A DNA stretch of 37,809 nucleotides from Paenirhodobacter ferrireducens (GCF_004022265.1 NZ_SAVB01000032.1:1-37809), one strand, 5' to 3'. Numbered from the stretch's first letter, positions 1-8,757 are shown. Translations and numbers: made by a program. The notes: generated by a model not told the origin, from the sequence alone.

Positions 1-174
1 GGTCTGAATGGCGCTGTCGGAGAAGGTCTCGGGGTGGCCGCGCTTGACGGCTCGCTCGGCCTGCCAAGACATTTCCGGATCGAACCAGACGGACAACGAT
101 CCTCGCCGCTTCAGCGAAGCGTTATAGTCGGACCAATTCGTCGTGCGGTAGCGGGTGTCGGCAGGCTCTGGCAT
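1..174 (-). pseudogene. IS5-family transposase, N-terminal part (runs off window edge)
   Basis: The minus strand from an ATG at 172-174 encodes 58 residues typical of the N-terminus of IS5-family transposases: TTNWSDYNASLKRRGSL followed by VWFDPEMSWQA and FSDSAIQT. The frame is open to the window edge, so the catalytic DDE domain lies outside and I cannot tell whether the gene is intact. The element's outer end is probably near 238, where the reverse strand reads GGGCTTGTTGCACATA, a terminal-repeat sequence like those of IS5-group elements. Family assignment is by recognition of the N-terminal motif. Confidence 0.8.
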
Positions 175-238
175 GCCAACGATCTAACCATCAGGATTCT
201 CAAGGTGAATCCCTCTCACTGATATGTGCAACAAGCCC
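175..238 (-). mobile_element. Outer end of the IS5-family element
   Basis: This is the non-coding end of the IS5 element whose transposase starts at 174. Read on the minus strand it begins GGGCTTGTTGCACATA, which resembles the terminal inverted repeats of this family. The exact boundary is estimated, because the partner repeat is outside the window. Confidence 0.55.
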
Positions 239-461
239 GGTTGCCTGCCATGCTGGACGACTGCCGACAGTTGATGGCCGAATTTTCGTGAACCGGACTG
301 TGCGTCAGGCTTCGGGAGCATAGCCCTCCCAGTCAAGAGGCTTTGCGCATGTCGAATGCCCCGCTTGACACCGCAATATGCCGGCGCATGGAGGCTGCGC
401 AAAGATGAACCGTTCAGGGGTTACCGTAACCGCCTCCGGCAAACCCGGGGCGGTTCGGTGC
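239..461. other. IS-flanking debris without a recognisable gene
   Basis: I recognise no gene here. Short frames on both strands have no familiar motif. From 431 to 456 there is a stem-loop-like sequence (ACCGCC, then CCGG, a short loop, CCGG, then GCGGT). A close copy occurs at 27107-27132 beside another IS remnant, which suggests it is an IS-associated end or terminator. Confidence 0.4.
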
Positions 462-563
462 CTGAACGGCTTCACACCCTACGAATACATCTGCAAGGCC
501 TGGGCTTCAGAGCCGGACAGATGCATCGCCGATCCGATCCACCAGAGGCCGGGGCTGAACACC
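462..563 (+). pseudogene. IS481-family transposase C-terminal remnant
   Basis: The plus strand encodes 34 residues containing FTPYEYICKAWASEPDR and then DPIHQRPGLNT. This is the very C-terminus of IS481-family (rve-type) transposases, which normally end shortly after PGLNT. Everything upstream of about 462 is missing and the expected stop after PGLNT is absent, with the frame running on into unrelated sequence. It is a decayed fragment marking an old insertion, not a functional gene. Confidence 0.75.
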
Positions 564-593
564 CGGCGCGGCTGTTCAACTTTCGCGCTCATC

Positions 594-1787
594 TCAGCTT
601 TCTCCGCCTCCGGAGGGCGAGCCGGAAATGCGGCCAAAGAGCGCCACTGTCATCAGGCAAAGAAGCACGAGAGACAGGCTGATTTTCAGCGATGATGCCT
701 CGGCGACGAAGCCGATCATTGCCGGACCGAGCAGGACGCCGGCGTAGCCCATCGAAAGCACCCGGGAAAGCGATCGGTTTCCATCATGCTCGCCAAGGCG
801 GCCTGCGGCCGAAAACAGGATCGGAATGACATTCGCCATCGCCAGGCCGCACAAGGCGAGGGAACACAGCGCGATCGGCAGGCTGCCGAAGGCCAGGAAG
901 CCCCCCAGGGAGAGGACGACGATCATCACGCAGATCCGGAACAGCCGCGTCGGACCGAGATGGCGGTTCGCGCGGTCGCCCAGAAGCCGGCCCAGAAGCA
1001 TCGTTCCGGAGAACACGGCATATCCGGCGGCGCCCAGGCTTTCCGAGGTTCCCAGAACCCGCACGAGATAGACGGCCGCCCAGTCCATGATCGCGCCTTC
1101 CGCCATGAAGATCACGAAGGCCAGCACGCCCAGGGCGAGGGCTGCGCGCTGCCCCGATCGCGGCGCTCCCGCCCCCTCGGGTCGGATGTCCTGCGCCACG
1201 GGTTCGCATGGTCCTTTCAGCGTCTGACGGAAGGCTTCAAACGACAGAATGGCCAGCATCGCTCCGGTCAGCGCCATCATGCTGGCCGAGCCCAGGCCAC
1301 GATGCGCGAGCGTCGAATAGGCCAGGGCGGCCGTCAGGGTTCCGGCGCTGAAAACGGCATGGAAGGACGACATGATCGGCCGGCCGGCCCTGCGTTCCAC
1401 CGAGGCCGCCTGGCTGTTCATCGCGACATCCAGCGACCCGAAGCAGATCCCCGTGAGCATTGCGATGCACAGCGCTTCGGGCAGTCGTGTCACCAGACCC
1501 ACGCCGGCGATGCCCAGCCCGAACAGGCCGGCCGCGACGATCGCCACGCGTTCGGCGCCGACACGGGTGATGATGCGGGGGGCGCTGGTCATTGCCGCGA
1601 TCGCCCCCGTCGCAAAGGCGAGCAGCGTCATCCCCAGAGCGGCCTCGTCCAGGCTGGCCCGGCGGCCGAGCGCGGGAAGGTTCGCCCCCCAGGCTCCGAC
1701 GCCGAGACCGCCGGCGAGAAAGCAGATCGACAGAACGATCCTCTGGTGAACCGAAGAACGCATGCTGGCCAATGTGAGGATCCCCAT
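594..1787 (-). CDS. MFS transporter, MosC/YbjJ-like
   Basis: A 397-residue, strongly hydrophobic protein with about twelve predicted membrane segments and the gene-duplicated look of the major facilitator superfamily. The segment SLDVAMNSQAASVERRAGRP followed by FHAVFSAGTL resembles the MosC/YbjJ branch, whose named member is the rhizopine-region protein MosC. The substrate cannot be read from sequence; a sugar, cyclitol or their derivative is plausible. It starts 15 nt after the stop of the isomerase gene at 1803, so the two are probably co-transcribed from the promoter region at 2685-2911. An alternative start is Met9. Family confidence is high, substrate confidence low. Confidence 0.85.
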   Translation of the reverse strand: MGILTLASMRSSVHQRIVLSICFLAGGLGVGAWGANLPALGRRASLDEAALGMTLLAFATGAIAAMTSAPRIITRVGAERVAIVAAGLFGLGIAGVGLVTRLPEALCIAMLTGICFGSLDVAMNSQAASVERRAGRPIMSSFHAVFSAGTLTAALAYSTLAHRGLGSASMMALTGAMLAILSFEAFRQTLKGPCEPVAQDIRPEGAGAPRSGQRAALALGVLAFVIFMAEGAIMDWAAVYLVRVLGTSESLGAAGYAVFSGTMLLGRLLGDRANRHLGPTRLFRICVMIVVLSLGGFLAFGSLPIALCSLALCGLAMANVIPILFSAAGRLGEHDGNRSLSRVLSMGYAGVLLGPAMIGFVAEASSLKISLSLVLLCLMTVALFGRISGSPSGGGES

Positions 1788-1802
1788 GAACCGCGATGAT
1801 GA

Positions 1803-2684
1803 TTACAGGACGAGTTTCTCCAGAAGCGCCTTGATCTCTGCGGCGACCCGGAAGCTGTCATCCTGATGCTGGCGGCGGCAGAACAGCTCGCCGCTCCACC
1901 AGCCGACATAGCCCGTCGCTTTCACCGCATCCACCCAGTCCTGCAGCGCGAGCACGCCGCTGCCCGTGGGCACATCGCGCAGCACCGCCTCGTCCGGCAG
2001 GCCGCCGTCATGGCGCAGGGAATCGCAGACGTGCACGCCATAGATCAGGCGGCTGTCGATGCGGGAAATGCGCTCAGGGGTGTCGCCCGAGACGTGGCAA
2101 TGCCAGAAATCGACCACCATCTTGAGATTGTCCCGCGCGGCACGTCCGATCAGTTCGAGCTGATCGGAGACGGTGTTGAGCGGGCACCAGCCGAGCGCCT
2201 CGAGATACAGCACCAGCCCCTCTGCCGCCGCCATGTCCGCGAGTTTCGCCAGATTGCGCGCGGTGATGGCGAGCTGCTCGGCGCGGGGCAGCCCCAGCAC
2301 GCCGGCATAGCCCTCGATCGGCCGGCCCTCTGCATGGGCCCGCGCGGCCGCGAGCGGGATCGGCCCGGTGATCAGCTGCACGCCGCGTGCCCCGGCGACC
2401 CGGGCGAGATGAAACAGCTCTTCGGCCTCGCGCATCAGAGCCGCCTCATTGGGCCCGTGGCGCTCGATGTCCATCAAAAACCCGGTGCCGGGCAGATAGA
2501 AGGGGCGCAGACGCTCCGCCAGATCGGCCTCGGTCCAGCCCGCCGCGAGAAAGGCGCGCATCTTCGCGGCGGAAATCTCGATGCCGTCATATCCCAGATC
2601 CCGCGCGATCTTCAGATCGATGGCCATCGGTGCGTCCTTGGCAATCAGCGAATGCAGAACGATCTGCTGGCGGGGGGCGGTCAT
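1803..2684 (-). CDS. Sugar phosphate isomerase/epimerase-like TIM-barrel protein
   Basis: A 293-residue xylose-isomerase-like TIM-barrel (AP endonuclease 2 superfamily) protein. The usual divalent-metal ligand pattern is visible: Glu162 in YLEALG, Asp192 in VVDFWHCH, His218 in YGVHVCDS and Glu266 in WWSGELF. Members isomerise or epimerise keto/aldo sugars or dehydrate cyclitol intermediates, and the actual substrate is unknown here. I chose the ATG at 2684 because GAGAGGAG lies just upstream of it and the conserved fold begins there, although the frame is open to 2813. First gene of a two-gene operon with the MFS transporter, divergent from the GMC dehydrogenase at 2912. Confidence 0.85.
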   Translation of the reverse strand: MTAPRQQIVLHSLIAKDAPMAIDLKIARDLGYDGIEISAAKMRAFLAAGWTEADLAERLRPFYLPGTGFLMDIERHGPNEAALMREAEELFHLARVAGARGVQLITGPIPLAAARAHAEGRPIEGYAGVLGLPRAEQLAITARNLAKLADMAAAEGLVLYLEALGWCPLNTVSDQLELIGRAARDNLKMVVDFWHCHVSGDTPERISRIDSRLIYGVHVCDSLRHDGGLPDEAVLRDVPTGSGVLALQDWVDAVKATGYVGWWSGELFCRRQHQDDSFRVAAEIKALLEKLVL

Positions 2685-2911
2685 CGACGTCTCCTCTCGG
2701 GGCGGGTGCCTTGGCATTGCATACAGTTTCGACCCCGGGCGACCGTCGCGCAATTGCGCAGCCTCGCGAAACATTGCGCGATGTGACGCAGTCTGCGCGC
2801 GGAGTTGCGTCATCGTCGCGCCGGTTGCGAAATTGTGCGCGAGAAAGCGGCAGGGCTTTATGAGTGGATCGCAGTGGCCCCGCCGCGGGGCCCGCCTGGC
2901 AGGGAGAGATC
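2685..2911. promoter_or_regulatory. Divergent control region I with TGACGCA half-sites
   Basis: This separates the isomerase (minus) and GMC (plus) starts. It holds a perfect 12-nt palindrome GCGCAATTGCGC at 2748-2759, ATTGCGCGAT at 2773-2782, TGACGCA at 2784-2790 and the inverted copy TGCGTCA at 2806-2812. ATTGCGCGAT recurs exactly at 11938-11947, and TGACGCA recurs in control regions II and III. I infer binding of the XRE-type regulator encoded at 12000-12842. No convincing -35/-10 pair was assigned. Confidence 0.6.
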
Positions 2912-4498
2912 ATGGACGGCGCGGATTTCGTCATCGTCGGCGGCGGTTCGACAGGCTGCGTCATGGCCGGTCGGCTGAGTGAGGATCCGGGGGCAGAGGT
3001 GCTGCTGCTGGAGGAGGGGCCGCGTGACCTGAACCCCTACATTCATATCCCTGGCGCCTATTACAAGACCGCGCAGGGGCCCTTGCTGAAGCGCTTCCCC
3101 TGGGAGCCCACCGATGCCCAGAACCGCGAGGAGCCGCCGACCATGGTGCAGGCCAGCGTTCTGGGCGGTGGCTCGTCGGTGAATGCGATGATCTACATCC
3201 GCGGCAATCCCGACGATTATGCAACCTGGGAAAGCCTGGGGGCCACTGGCTGGGGCTATGACGAGGTGCTGCCCTATTTCCGCAAGGCCGAGGACAACAA
3301 CCGCTTTTGCAATGAGGTCCATGGCATCGGCGGGCCGCTCGGTGTGTCCGACATCGACCAGATCCATCCGCTGACCCGGGCCTGGCTGCAGGCGTGTCAG
3401 CAACAGGGCCTGCCGTTCAACCCGGATTTCAATTCCGGCACCCCGGCGGGATGCGGCCTCTATCAGATCACGGCGAAGAACGGGCGGCGCAGCAGTGCGG
3501 CCGTGGCCTATCTCAAGCCCGCGCGGAAGCGACGCAACCTGACGGTGAAGACCGGTGCGCGCGTGCTGCGGGTGCTGATCGAGAAGGGGCGCGCCGTGGG
3601 GGTCGAGTATGTGATCGGCGGCAAGACCCGCACCGTTCGCGCCCGGCGCGAGGTGATCCTGTCGGCGGGGGCGATCAACACGCCGCGGCTGATGATGCTT
3701 TCGGGCATCGGCCCCGAGGCCGAGCTGCGCCGGCACGGCATCGCCGTGCTGCATGACCTGCCGGGGGTCGGCCAGAACCTGCAGGATCACATCGAGATCT
3801 CGCTGATCTATCAGCTCAACGGGCCGCACAGCTATGACAAGTACAAGAAGCTGCACTGGAAGGCGCTGGCGGGGCTCGATTACCTGTTGTTCCGGGGCGG
3901 GCCGGCGGCGTCGAACCTGATCGAGGGCGGTGCCTTCTGGTGGGCCGACCGGGCGCAGAAGCAGCCCGACGTGCAGTATTTCATGGTGGTCGGTGCCGGC
4001 ATCGAGGAGGGCGTCGAGGCGGTTCCCGGGGGCAATGGCTGCACCATCAATCTTGGCCAGATCCGCCCCCGCTCGCGCGGCGAGGTGCGGCTGACCAGCG
4101 CCGATCCGTCGGCCTTGCCGCGGGTGATCCCGAATTATTTCGGCGATCCCTACGATCTCGAGGCGATCACCGACGGGACGATGCTGGCGCTCGAGGTGAT
4201 GGAGCAACCTGCGATCCGCCGCTATGTGGAACGCCGCCAGCTGCCCGGGGCAGGGGCCGTGACGCGCGAGCAGGTGCGTCACTTCTGCCAGACGACCGCC
4301 CATGCCGCGCTGCATCCCGCCGGCACCTGCCGCGCCGGAGCCGACGCGCTTTCGGTCGTCGATCCGCAGCTGCGGGTGCATGGCATCGAGGGGCTGCGCG
4401 TCGCCGATGCCTCGATCATGCCCACGCTGGTCTCGGGCAATCCGAACGCGGTCTGCATCATGATCGGCGAAAAGCTCTCGGACATGATCCGGGCCTGA
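2912..4498 (+). CDS. GMC-family FAD-dependent dehydrogenase (choline dehydrogenase-like)
   Basis: A 528-residue glucose-methanol-choline oxidoreductase. The N-terminus has the FAD-binding VGGGSTG (about residues 9-15) and then LLLEEGP. The body has the family signature [14 protein letters not shown]. The C-terminal catalytic block shows HPAGTCR (His468) and SGNPNA (Asn512). There is no signal peptide, so it should act in the cytoplasm, oxidising an alcohol group and passing electrons to an unknown acceptor. The start at 2912 has AGGGAGA just upstream; the frame is open from 2864. It is followed by the esterase gene at 4625 and divergent from the isomerase. Substrate unknown: choline is only a family label, and no betaine genes are nearby. 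Confidence 0.9.
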   Translation: MDGADFVIVGGGSTGCVMAGRLSEDPGAEVLLLEEGPRDLNPYIHIPGAYYKTAQGPLLKRFPWEPTDAQNREEPPTMVQASVLGGGSSVNAMIYIRGNPDDYATWESLGATGWGYDEVLPYFRKAEDNNRFCNEVHGIGGPLGVSDIDQIHPLTRAWLQACQQQGLPFNPDFNSGTPAGCGLYQITAKNGRRSSAAVAYLKPARKRRNLTVKTGARVLRVLIEKGRAVGVEYVIGGKTRTVRARREVILSAGAINTPRLMMLSGIGPEAELRRHGIAVLHDLPGVGQNLQDHIEISLIYQLNGPHSYDKYKKLHWKALAGLDYLLFRGGPAASNLIEGGAFWWADRAQKQPDVQYFMVVGAGIEEGVEAVPGGNGCTINLGQIRPRSRGEVRLTSADPSALPRVIPNYFGDPYDLEAITDGTMLALEVMEQPAIRRYVERRQLPGAGAVTREQVRHFCQTTAHAALHPAGTCRAGADALSVVDPQLRVHGIEGLRVADASIMPTLVSGNPNAVCIMIGEKLSDMIRA

Positions 4499-4547
4499 GA
4501 TCCCGCCCGTCCGCACGCCCCCTGCCGGGGGCGGAGGCCGGCCGGAT

Positions 4548-4593
4548 GCCGCAGCCCAGCGGGCTGCGGCCCAGAACGGTGCGCAAACGCACC
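4548..4593. terminator. Tandem hairpins between GMC gene and hydrolase
   Basis: Two perfect hairpins lie in the intergenic gap: a 10-bp stem GCCGCAGCCC with an AGC loop (4548-4570) and a 6-bp stem GGTGCG with loop CAAA (4578-4593). Neither is followed by a T-run, so they may tune transcript processing or partial read-through rather than act as a full intrinsic terminator. Confidence 0.45.
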
Positions 4594-4624
4594 TTGCGAT
4601 CCAACCAACGGAGGAGATCCCATC

Positions 4625-5512
4625 ATGACCCCCCTGAAGACCGGCGTTGCCGCCGCAGCCTTCGCCGCCCTGGCCGCCTCGGGCGTGCTGGCAAGCGAGG
4701 CCCCGCTCTCGATCACGCATGGCGGAAAGACCATCGCCGGCATCCTGAACCTGCCCGATGGCGTCGAGACCCCGCCGGTCGTGCTGATGATGCACGGCTT
4801 TACCGGCAGCAAGAACGAATTTCCCATCGCCGGCACGGAAACCGGGCTGTTCACTTATGTCGCGGGCGAGCTGGCCAAAGCCGGCATCGCCTCGCTGCGC
4901 ATCGACTTCACCGGTTCTGGCGAGAGCTCGGGCAAATGGGAGGATACCACCTTCTCCGGGCAGATCGCGGATGCCGTCGATGCCTTCGACTATCTGCAGA
5001 CCTTGCCGACGGTCGACGGTGGGCGCATCGGCATTCTGGGCTACAGCCAGGGCGGGCTGGTCGGCGCGCATCTGGCCGCGGCGCGGCCCGAGGCGGATGC
5101 GGTGGTCCTGTGGGCGCCGGTGACCAATCCGATGGCGACCTATGCGAAGATCATGGGGGCGGACAAGGTCGCGGCCGGTCTGGCGGCGGGCAAGGACGAG
5201 CCGATCACCGCCGATCTGTCCTGGGGCGGGCGGACCACGCTGAAGGGCGCCTTCTTCCAGGAGCTGCCGCTGCTGTCGGCGGCCGGCGCCGTCGCCTCCT
5301 ATCCCGGGCCGCTGCGGGTCATCGTCGGATCGCGGGAGACGATCGTGGCTCCGCAGCCGATCGCGGGCAACCAGCTGATGCGCTATCACACAGGCGTCGA
5401 GGACCTGACGGTGGTTGACACCGACCACGATTTCGGCGCCGAGACCTCGGCCGAGACGGTCGAGACGGAACTGGCGCCGAAGACTGTCGAGTGGTTCAGG
5501 GACAAGCTGTAA
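4625..5512 (+). CDS. Exported alpha/beta hydrolase (esterase-like)
   Basis: A 295-residue alpha/beta-hydrolase with an N-terminal hydrophobic, Ala-rich segment that looks like a Sec signal peptide (cleavage perhaps after VLA, residues 22-24). The oxyanion motif HGF is at 57-59, the nucleophile motif GYSQG centres on Ser141, and the catalytic His268 sits in DTDHDF. The usual acid position, normally Asp, reads GSRETIVAP, suggesting Glu238. Layout resembles cinnamoyl/feruloyl-type esterases. A good ribosome-binding site (GGAGGAG) precedes 4625. It would release an ester-linked substrate in the periplasm, which fits a catabolic locus. Substrate not known. Confidence 0.8.
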   Translation: MTPLKTGVAAAAFAALAASGVLASEAPLSITHGGKTIAGILNLPDGVETPPVVLMMHGFTGSKNEFPIAGTETGLFTYVAGELAKAGIASLRIDFTGSGESSGKWEDTTFSGQIADAVDAFDYLQTLPTVDGGRIGILGYSQGGLVGAHLAAARPEADAVVLWAPVTNPMATYAKIMGADKVAAGLAAGKDEPITADLSWGGRTTLKGAFFQELPLLSAAGAVASYPGPLRVIVGSRETIVAPQPIAGNQLMRYHTGVEDLTVVDTDHDFGAETSAETVETELAPKTVEWFRDKL

Positions 5513-5517
5513 CCGTT

Positions 5518-5565
5518 CGCCGCCGGCTCCCTCGCGCGTCAGGCTGCGTCAGGGGGCCGGCGGCG
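5518..5565. terminator. Convergent-gene hairpin, possible bidirectional terminator
   Basis: CGCCGCCGGC at 5518-5527 pairs perfectly with GCCGGCGGCG at 5556-5565, between the stops of the plus-strand hydrolase and the minus-strand ATPase. The loop of 28 nt contains a TGCGTCA (5545-5551), which I regard as coincidental to the operator motif. There is no T-tract on either side. Confidence 0.4.
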
Positions 5566-5584
5566 ATGCCGTCGCGTGCGGGGC

Positions 5585-7819
5585 TCAGCCCTGTCGTGAC
5601 GGGTCGAAGCGCAGCAGCCGCAGCGCGTTGATCGTGACAAGGACGGTCGCGCCGGTGTCGGCCATAATCGCGATCCAGAGCCCCGTCATTCCGAGGATCG
5701 AGGTCACCAGAAACACCGCCTTGAGGCCGAGCGCCAGCGCCACGTTCTGCCGGATGTTGCCCATCGTCACCCGCGCCAGCCGGATCAGGGCCGGGGCATC
5801 CGTCACCCGGTTGCGCAAGATCGCGGCATCCGCCGTTTCCAGCGCCACATCGGTGCCCGAGCCCATGGCAACGCCGACGCTCGCCTGTTTCAGCGCCGGC
5901 GCGTCGTTGATGCCGTCGCCGATCATCATCACCCCGCCCTGTGCGCCGAGGTCGCGGATGACCTCCAGCTTGTCCTCGGGCAGCATCTCGGCGCGGAACT
6001 CCATGCCGAGCTGCCCGGCGATGGCCGCCGCGGTGCGCGGGTTGTCGCCGGTCAGGATCAGCGGGGTGATCCCCAGCTGCCGCAGCTGGGCCATCGCCTC
6101 GGCGGCATCGTCGCGTGGTTCGTCGCGCAGCGCGATCAGCCCGAGCGGCCGCCGCTCGCGGAACACCGCAACCACGGTCTTGCCCTCGGATTCCAGCGCG
6201 GTGGCGCGGTTGATGTGCTCTGCCGCCAGGCCGGCGGTATCGGCCGCATGACGGGGCGACGCGACCCAGGCCTTCTCGTCGCCGACCTGGGCCTCGACGC
6301 CCTTTCCGGGCAGGGCGCGGGCCTGCGCGGCGGGCAGGGCAGTCACGCCGGCCTCGCTGGCCCGGCGCACGATTGCCTGCGCCAGCGGGTGCGACGAGCC
6401 GGTCTCGACCCCGGCCGCGACGGCGAGCAGGTCGTTTTCCGTCACCCCGGGTGCGGCGACGATGTCGGTCACCCGGGGGGTGCCATGGGTCAGCGTGCCG
6501 GTCTTGTCGAAGGCGATCCGGCTGACCTTGGCCGTCGCCTCGATCACCGCGCCGCCCTTCATCAGCAGGCCCTTGCGCGCCCCCGAGGACAGTGCGGAGG
6601 CGATCGAGGCGGGAACCGAGATCACCAGCGCGCAGGGACAGCCGATCAGCAGCAGCGCAAGACCGCGATAGATCCACGTGTCCCAATCCGCGCCGAGCGC
6701 CAGCGGCGGCACCACGATCACCAGAATGGCGGCGGCCACCACGGCGGGCATGTACCAGCGCGAGAAGCGGTCGATGAAGCGCTCGGTCGGGGCGCGGGCC
6801 TCCTCGGCTTCCTCGATCAGCCGGACGATCCGGCTGATCGTGTTGTCCGCGGCGGTTTTCGTCACCGCGATGCGCAGGACGGCCTCGGTGTTGATCGAGC
6901 CGGCGAAGACCGCCTCACCGGGGCCGCGCGTCACCGGCACGCTTTCGCCGGTGACCGGGCTTTCGTCGATGCCACTGGTGCCCTCGATGATTTCGCCGTC
7001 GGCCGGGATCCGGTCGCCGGGGCGGACAAGCACCGTCGCACCGATCGTCAGGCTCTCGGCGGGAACTTCGCGGGTCTGGCCATTTTCTTCCAGAAGGGCG
7101 GTTTTCGGCACCAGACTGGCGAGCGCGCGGATGCCGTCCCGCGCCTTGCCGGCGGCGACGCCCTCAAGCACCTCGCCCACGGCGAAGAGGAAGACGACCA
7201 GCGCCGCCTCCTCGGCCGCGCCGATGAAAAGAGCGCCGATCGCGGCGATCGTCATCAGGCTTTCGATGGTGAAGGGCTGCCTCATGCGCAGCGCTTCGAA
7301 GGCGCGTTTTGCGACCGGTGCAACGCCGATGGCACAGGCGAGAGCAAAGGCCCAGAAGCCATAGGCGGCACCGGTCACCATCTCCACGATCCAGGCGAGG
7401 CAGAGCAGGCCGCCGCTCAGCAAGACCAGACGGCCCTTGCCCATCTCGTACCATTTTCCGGCGCGATCTTCCGGCGCCTCATGGCTGTGTCCGCCATGGC
7501 TGTGTCCGGCATGATCGTGATTATGGCCGGCGTGGTCATGGTCGTGATCATGCCCGGTGCAATCCGGGCCATGGGCTGCCGGCAGCGCCCCCGCGGTGCT
7601 GCGCGTCGCGATCTGGTATCCGAGTTTCCGAATGGTTGCCTCGACCTGCGCCGGATCTCCGGTGCCGGGGGCGAGCTCCAGCGACAGCCGTTCGGTCATC
7701 AGGGCGACCGACACTCCGCTGACGCCCGGCAGCCGTTCCACAGCCTGGGTGACCTTGGCCGTGCAGGCGGCGCAATCCATCCCGCTCACGGTCCATTCGC
7801 GACGTGTTGTCGTACTCAT
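5585..7819 (-). CDS. zntA: P1B-type heavy-metal ATPase (Zn/Cd/Pb exporter)
   Basis: A 744-residue metal-pumping ATPase. In order: an N-terminal HMA domain with GMDCAAC (residues 13-19); a His-rich linker of HDH/GHSH repeats (about 90-113); the GES phosphatase motif (291-293); the membrane CPC motif (394-396); the phosphorylation site DKTGT (438-442); the hinge GDGINDAP; and, near the C-terminus, ADTGATVLVT, whose Asp corresponds to the zinc-ligand Asp of ZntA-type pumps. CPC plus this Asp indicate P1B-2 specificity (Zn, Cd, Pb). I chose the start at 7819 because GGGAGATC precedes it and HMA follows directly; the frame is open to 7888. It is divergent from the MerR gene at 7910 and sits between sections of the putative catabolic regulon. 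Confidence 0.93.
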   Translation of the reverse strand: MSTTTRREWTVSGMDCAACTAKVTQAVERLPGVSGVSVALMTERLSLELAPGTGDPAQVEATIRKLGYQIATRSTAGALPAAHGPDCTGHDHDHDHAGHNHDHAGHSHGGHSHEAPEDRAGKWYEMGKGRLVLLSGGLLCLAWIVEMVTGAAYGFWAFALACAIGVAPVAKRAFEALRMRQPFTIESLMTIAAIGALFIGAAEEAALVVFLFAVGEVLEGVAAGKARDGIRALASLVPKTALLEENGQTREVPAESLTIGATVLVRPGDRIPADGEIIEGTSGIDESPVTGESVPVTRGPGEAVFAGSINTEAVLRIAVTKTAADNTISRIVRLIEEAEEARAPTERFIDRFSRWYMPAVVAAAILVIVVPPLALGADWDTWIYRGLALLLIGCPCALVISVPASIASALSSGARKGLLMKGGAVIEATAKVSRIAFDKTGTLTHGTPRVTDIVAAPGVTENDLLAVAAGVETGSSHPLAQAIVRRASEAGVTALPAAQARALPGKGVEAQVGDEKAWVASPRHAADTAGLAAEHINRATALESEGKTVVAVFRERRPLGLIALRDEPRDDAAEAMAQLRQLGITPLILTGDNPRTAAAIAGQLGMEFRAEMLPEDKLEVIRDLGAQGGVMMIGDGINDAPALKQASVGVAMGSGTDVALETADAAILRNRVTDAPALIRLARVTMGNIRQNVALALGLKAVFLVTSILGMTGLWIAIMADTGATVLVTINALRLLRFDPSRQG

Positions 7820-7869
7820 TCGTGATCTCCCGCCCGGGTCGGCCGGGCTCTTGCTCTCATTGATTCGGA

Positions 7870-7900
7870 GTCTTAATCTCTCTAGCAACTAGAGGATCAA
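7870..7900 (-). promoter_or_regulatory. MerR-type promoter/operator of the metal ATPase
   Basis: Read on the minus strand: a -35 TTGATC (7895-7900), a 19-nt spacer carrying the perfect dyad CTCTAG-TTG-CTAGAG (7880-7894), and a weak -10 TAAGAC (7870-7875). The over-long 19-bp spacer with a central dyad is the hallmark of promoters activated by MerR-family proteins through DNA untwisting. It drives the zntA-like gene and probably also limits the regulator's own transcription. Confidence 0.75.
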
Positions 7901-7909
7901 GGGGGTTTC

Positions 7910-8365
7910 ATGCTGACCATCGGCAAGCTTGGTGCAGCCACCGGGGTGAAGGTGCCGACCATCCGCTATTACGAACAGATCGGCCTGCTGCCGGAGGCCG
8001 AGCGCAGCGGCGGGAACCAGCGCCTCTATGGTCCGCAGGCGCGGGAACGTCTGGCCTTCATCCGGCACGCCCGCGATCTCGGCTTCTCGCTGGAGGCGAT
8101 CCGGGAGCTGTCGAGCCTCGCCGATCAGCCGTCGCGGCCCTGTGCCGCCGCGGACAGCATCGCGAAGCGGCAACTGCAGGCGGTGCGGCTCCGGATCGCG
8201 CGGCTTCAGGCGCTCGAGCAGGAGCTTCAGCGCATGGTGGTGCAATGCAGGCATGGCACCATCTCGGATTGCCGCGTGATAGAGGTTCTGGGCAATCACG
8301 CCCTGTGCGCGCATGACCACGCGCCCGAGCCAGAGGTCGGGTCATCGGACGCGCTGCCGCGCTGA
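7910..8365 (+). CDS. MerR-family metal-responsive activator (ZntR/CadR/PbrR-like)
   Basis: A 151-residue MerR protein. The N-terminal winged helix-turn-helix (residues 1-70) contains TIRYYEQIGLL; a long dimerisation helix follows. Metal-ligand cysteines are at 78, 113 and 121, the spacing seen in ZntR/CadR/PbrR, with an extra Cys/His cluster CAHDH near 133. These features and the divergent P1B-2 ATPase point to a Zn/Cd/Pb sensor. The ATG at 7910 follows a GGGGG stretch. The exact metal cannot be fixed from sequence. Confidence 0.9.
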   Translation: MLTIGKLGAATGVKVPTIRYYEQIGLLPEAERSGGNQRLYGPQARERLAFIRHARDLGFSLEAIRELSSLADQPSRPCAAADSIAKRQLQAVRLRIARLQALEQELQRMVVQCRHGTISDCRVIEVLGNHALCAHDHAPEPEVGSSDALPR

Positions 8366-8379
8366 GCGGTGGCTGCGGC

Positions 8380-8757
8380 CTAGAGGGTGAGTTCGATCGT
8401 CATCCCGCCGGGGCCGCGGATGACGGCTTCGAAATAGCCGTCGCCGGTGCGGCGGGGTCCGGACTCGAGCAGGCCGAGGCGGCGAAAAGCTTCGGCCTGT
8501 TCGCGCACTGCCGCCTCGCTGCCGAGGGACAGTGCGACATGGGCCCAGCCTTCGGTCTCATCGGCGGCTGGCGCGACCCAGGGGCCGGTCATCAGCTCGA
8601 TCCGCGCACCCTGCGCAAGCGTCAGGAACACCGAGCGGAAACCGGGCCGGTTGCGGCTGGCATATTCCGCGGAGGCGGCCGCATCGAAATGGGTCTGCCA
8701 GAACGCGACGGCGCCGGGCAGGTCGCGGGTCCACAGGGCGACGTGTTCAATGCGCAT
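8380..8757 (-). CDS. VOC-superfamily (glyoxalase-like) protein
   Basis: A 125-residue single-module vicinal-oxygen-chelate protein. It begins IEHVALWTRDL, with a probable metal-ligand His5, has ARIELMTG in the middle, WAHVALS beginning the second repeat, and ends GPGGMTIELTL with the usual C-terminal Glu. Such proteins act as isomerases, dioxygenases, lyases or resistance proteins; nothing here narrows it. Its start overlaps the end of the GH3-like gene by 11 nt, so it is the last gene of the four-gene minus-strand operon from 11876. Confidence 0.8.
   Translation of the reverse strand: MRIEHVALWTRDLPGAVAFWQTHFDAAASAEYASRNRPGFRSVFLTLAQGARIELMTGPWVAPAADETEGWAHVALSLGSEAAVREQAEAFRRLGLLESGPRRTGDGYFEAVIRGPGGMTIELTL

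Noticed and set aside
239-461. Small open frames at 184-402 and 356-682 as genes
   Set aside because: They overlap IS ends and remnants, have no motif, and have no convincing ribosome-binding site.
2912-4498. Choline dehydrogenase betA
   Set aside because: It is in the GMC family, but there is no betB, betI or choline transporter nearby, and the linked genes suggest another alcohol substrate.
2858-5428. Very long open frame (856 codons) antisense to the GMC and hydrolase genes
   Set aside because: It has no recognisable motif, is Arg/His/Gly-rich in the manner of GC-rich shadow frames, and both genes on the other strand have clear family motifs and ribosome-binding sites.
5545-5551. TGCGTCA as another operator of the XRE regulon
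   Set aside because: It lies in the loop of a convergent-gene hairpin between two stop codons, where an operator is not expected. A 7-mer at this frequency occurs by chance.
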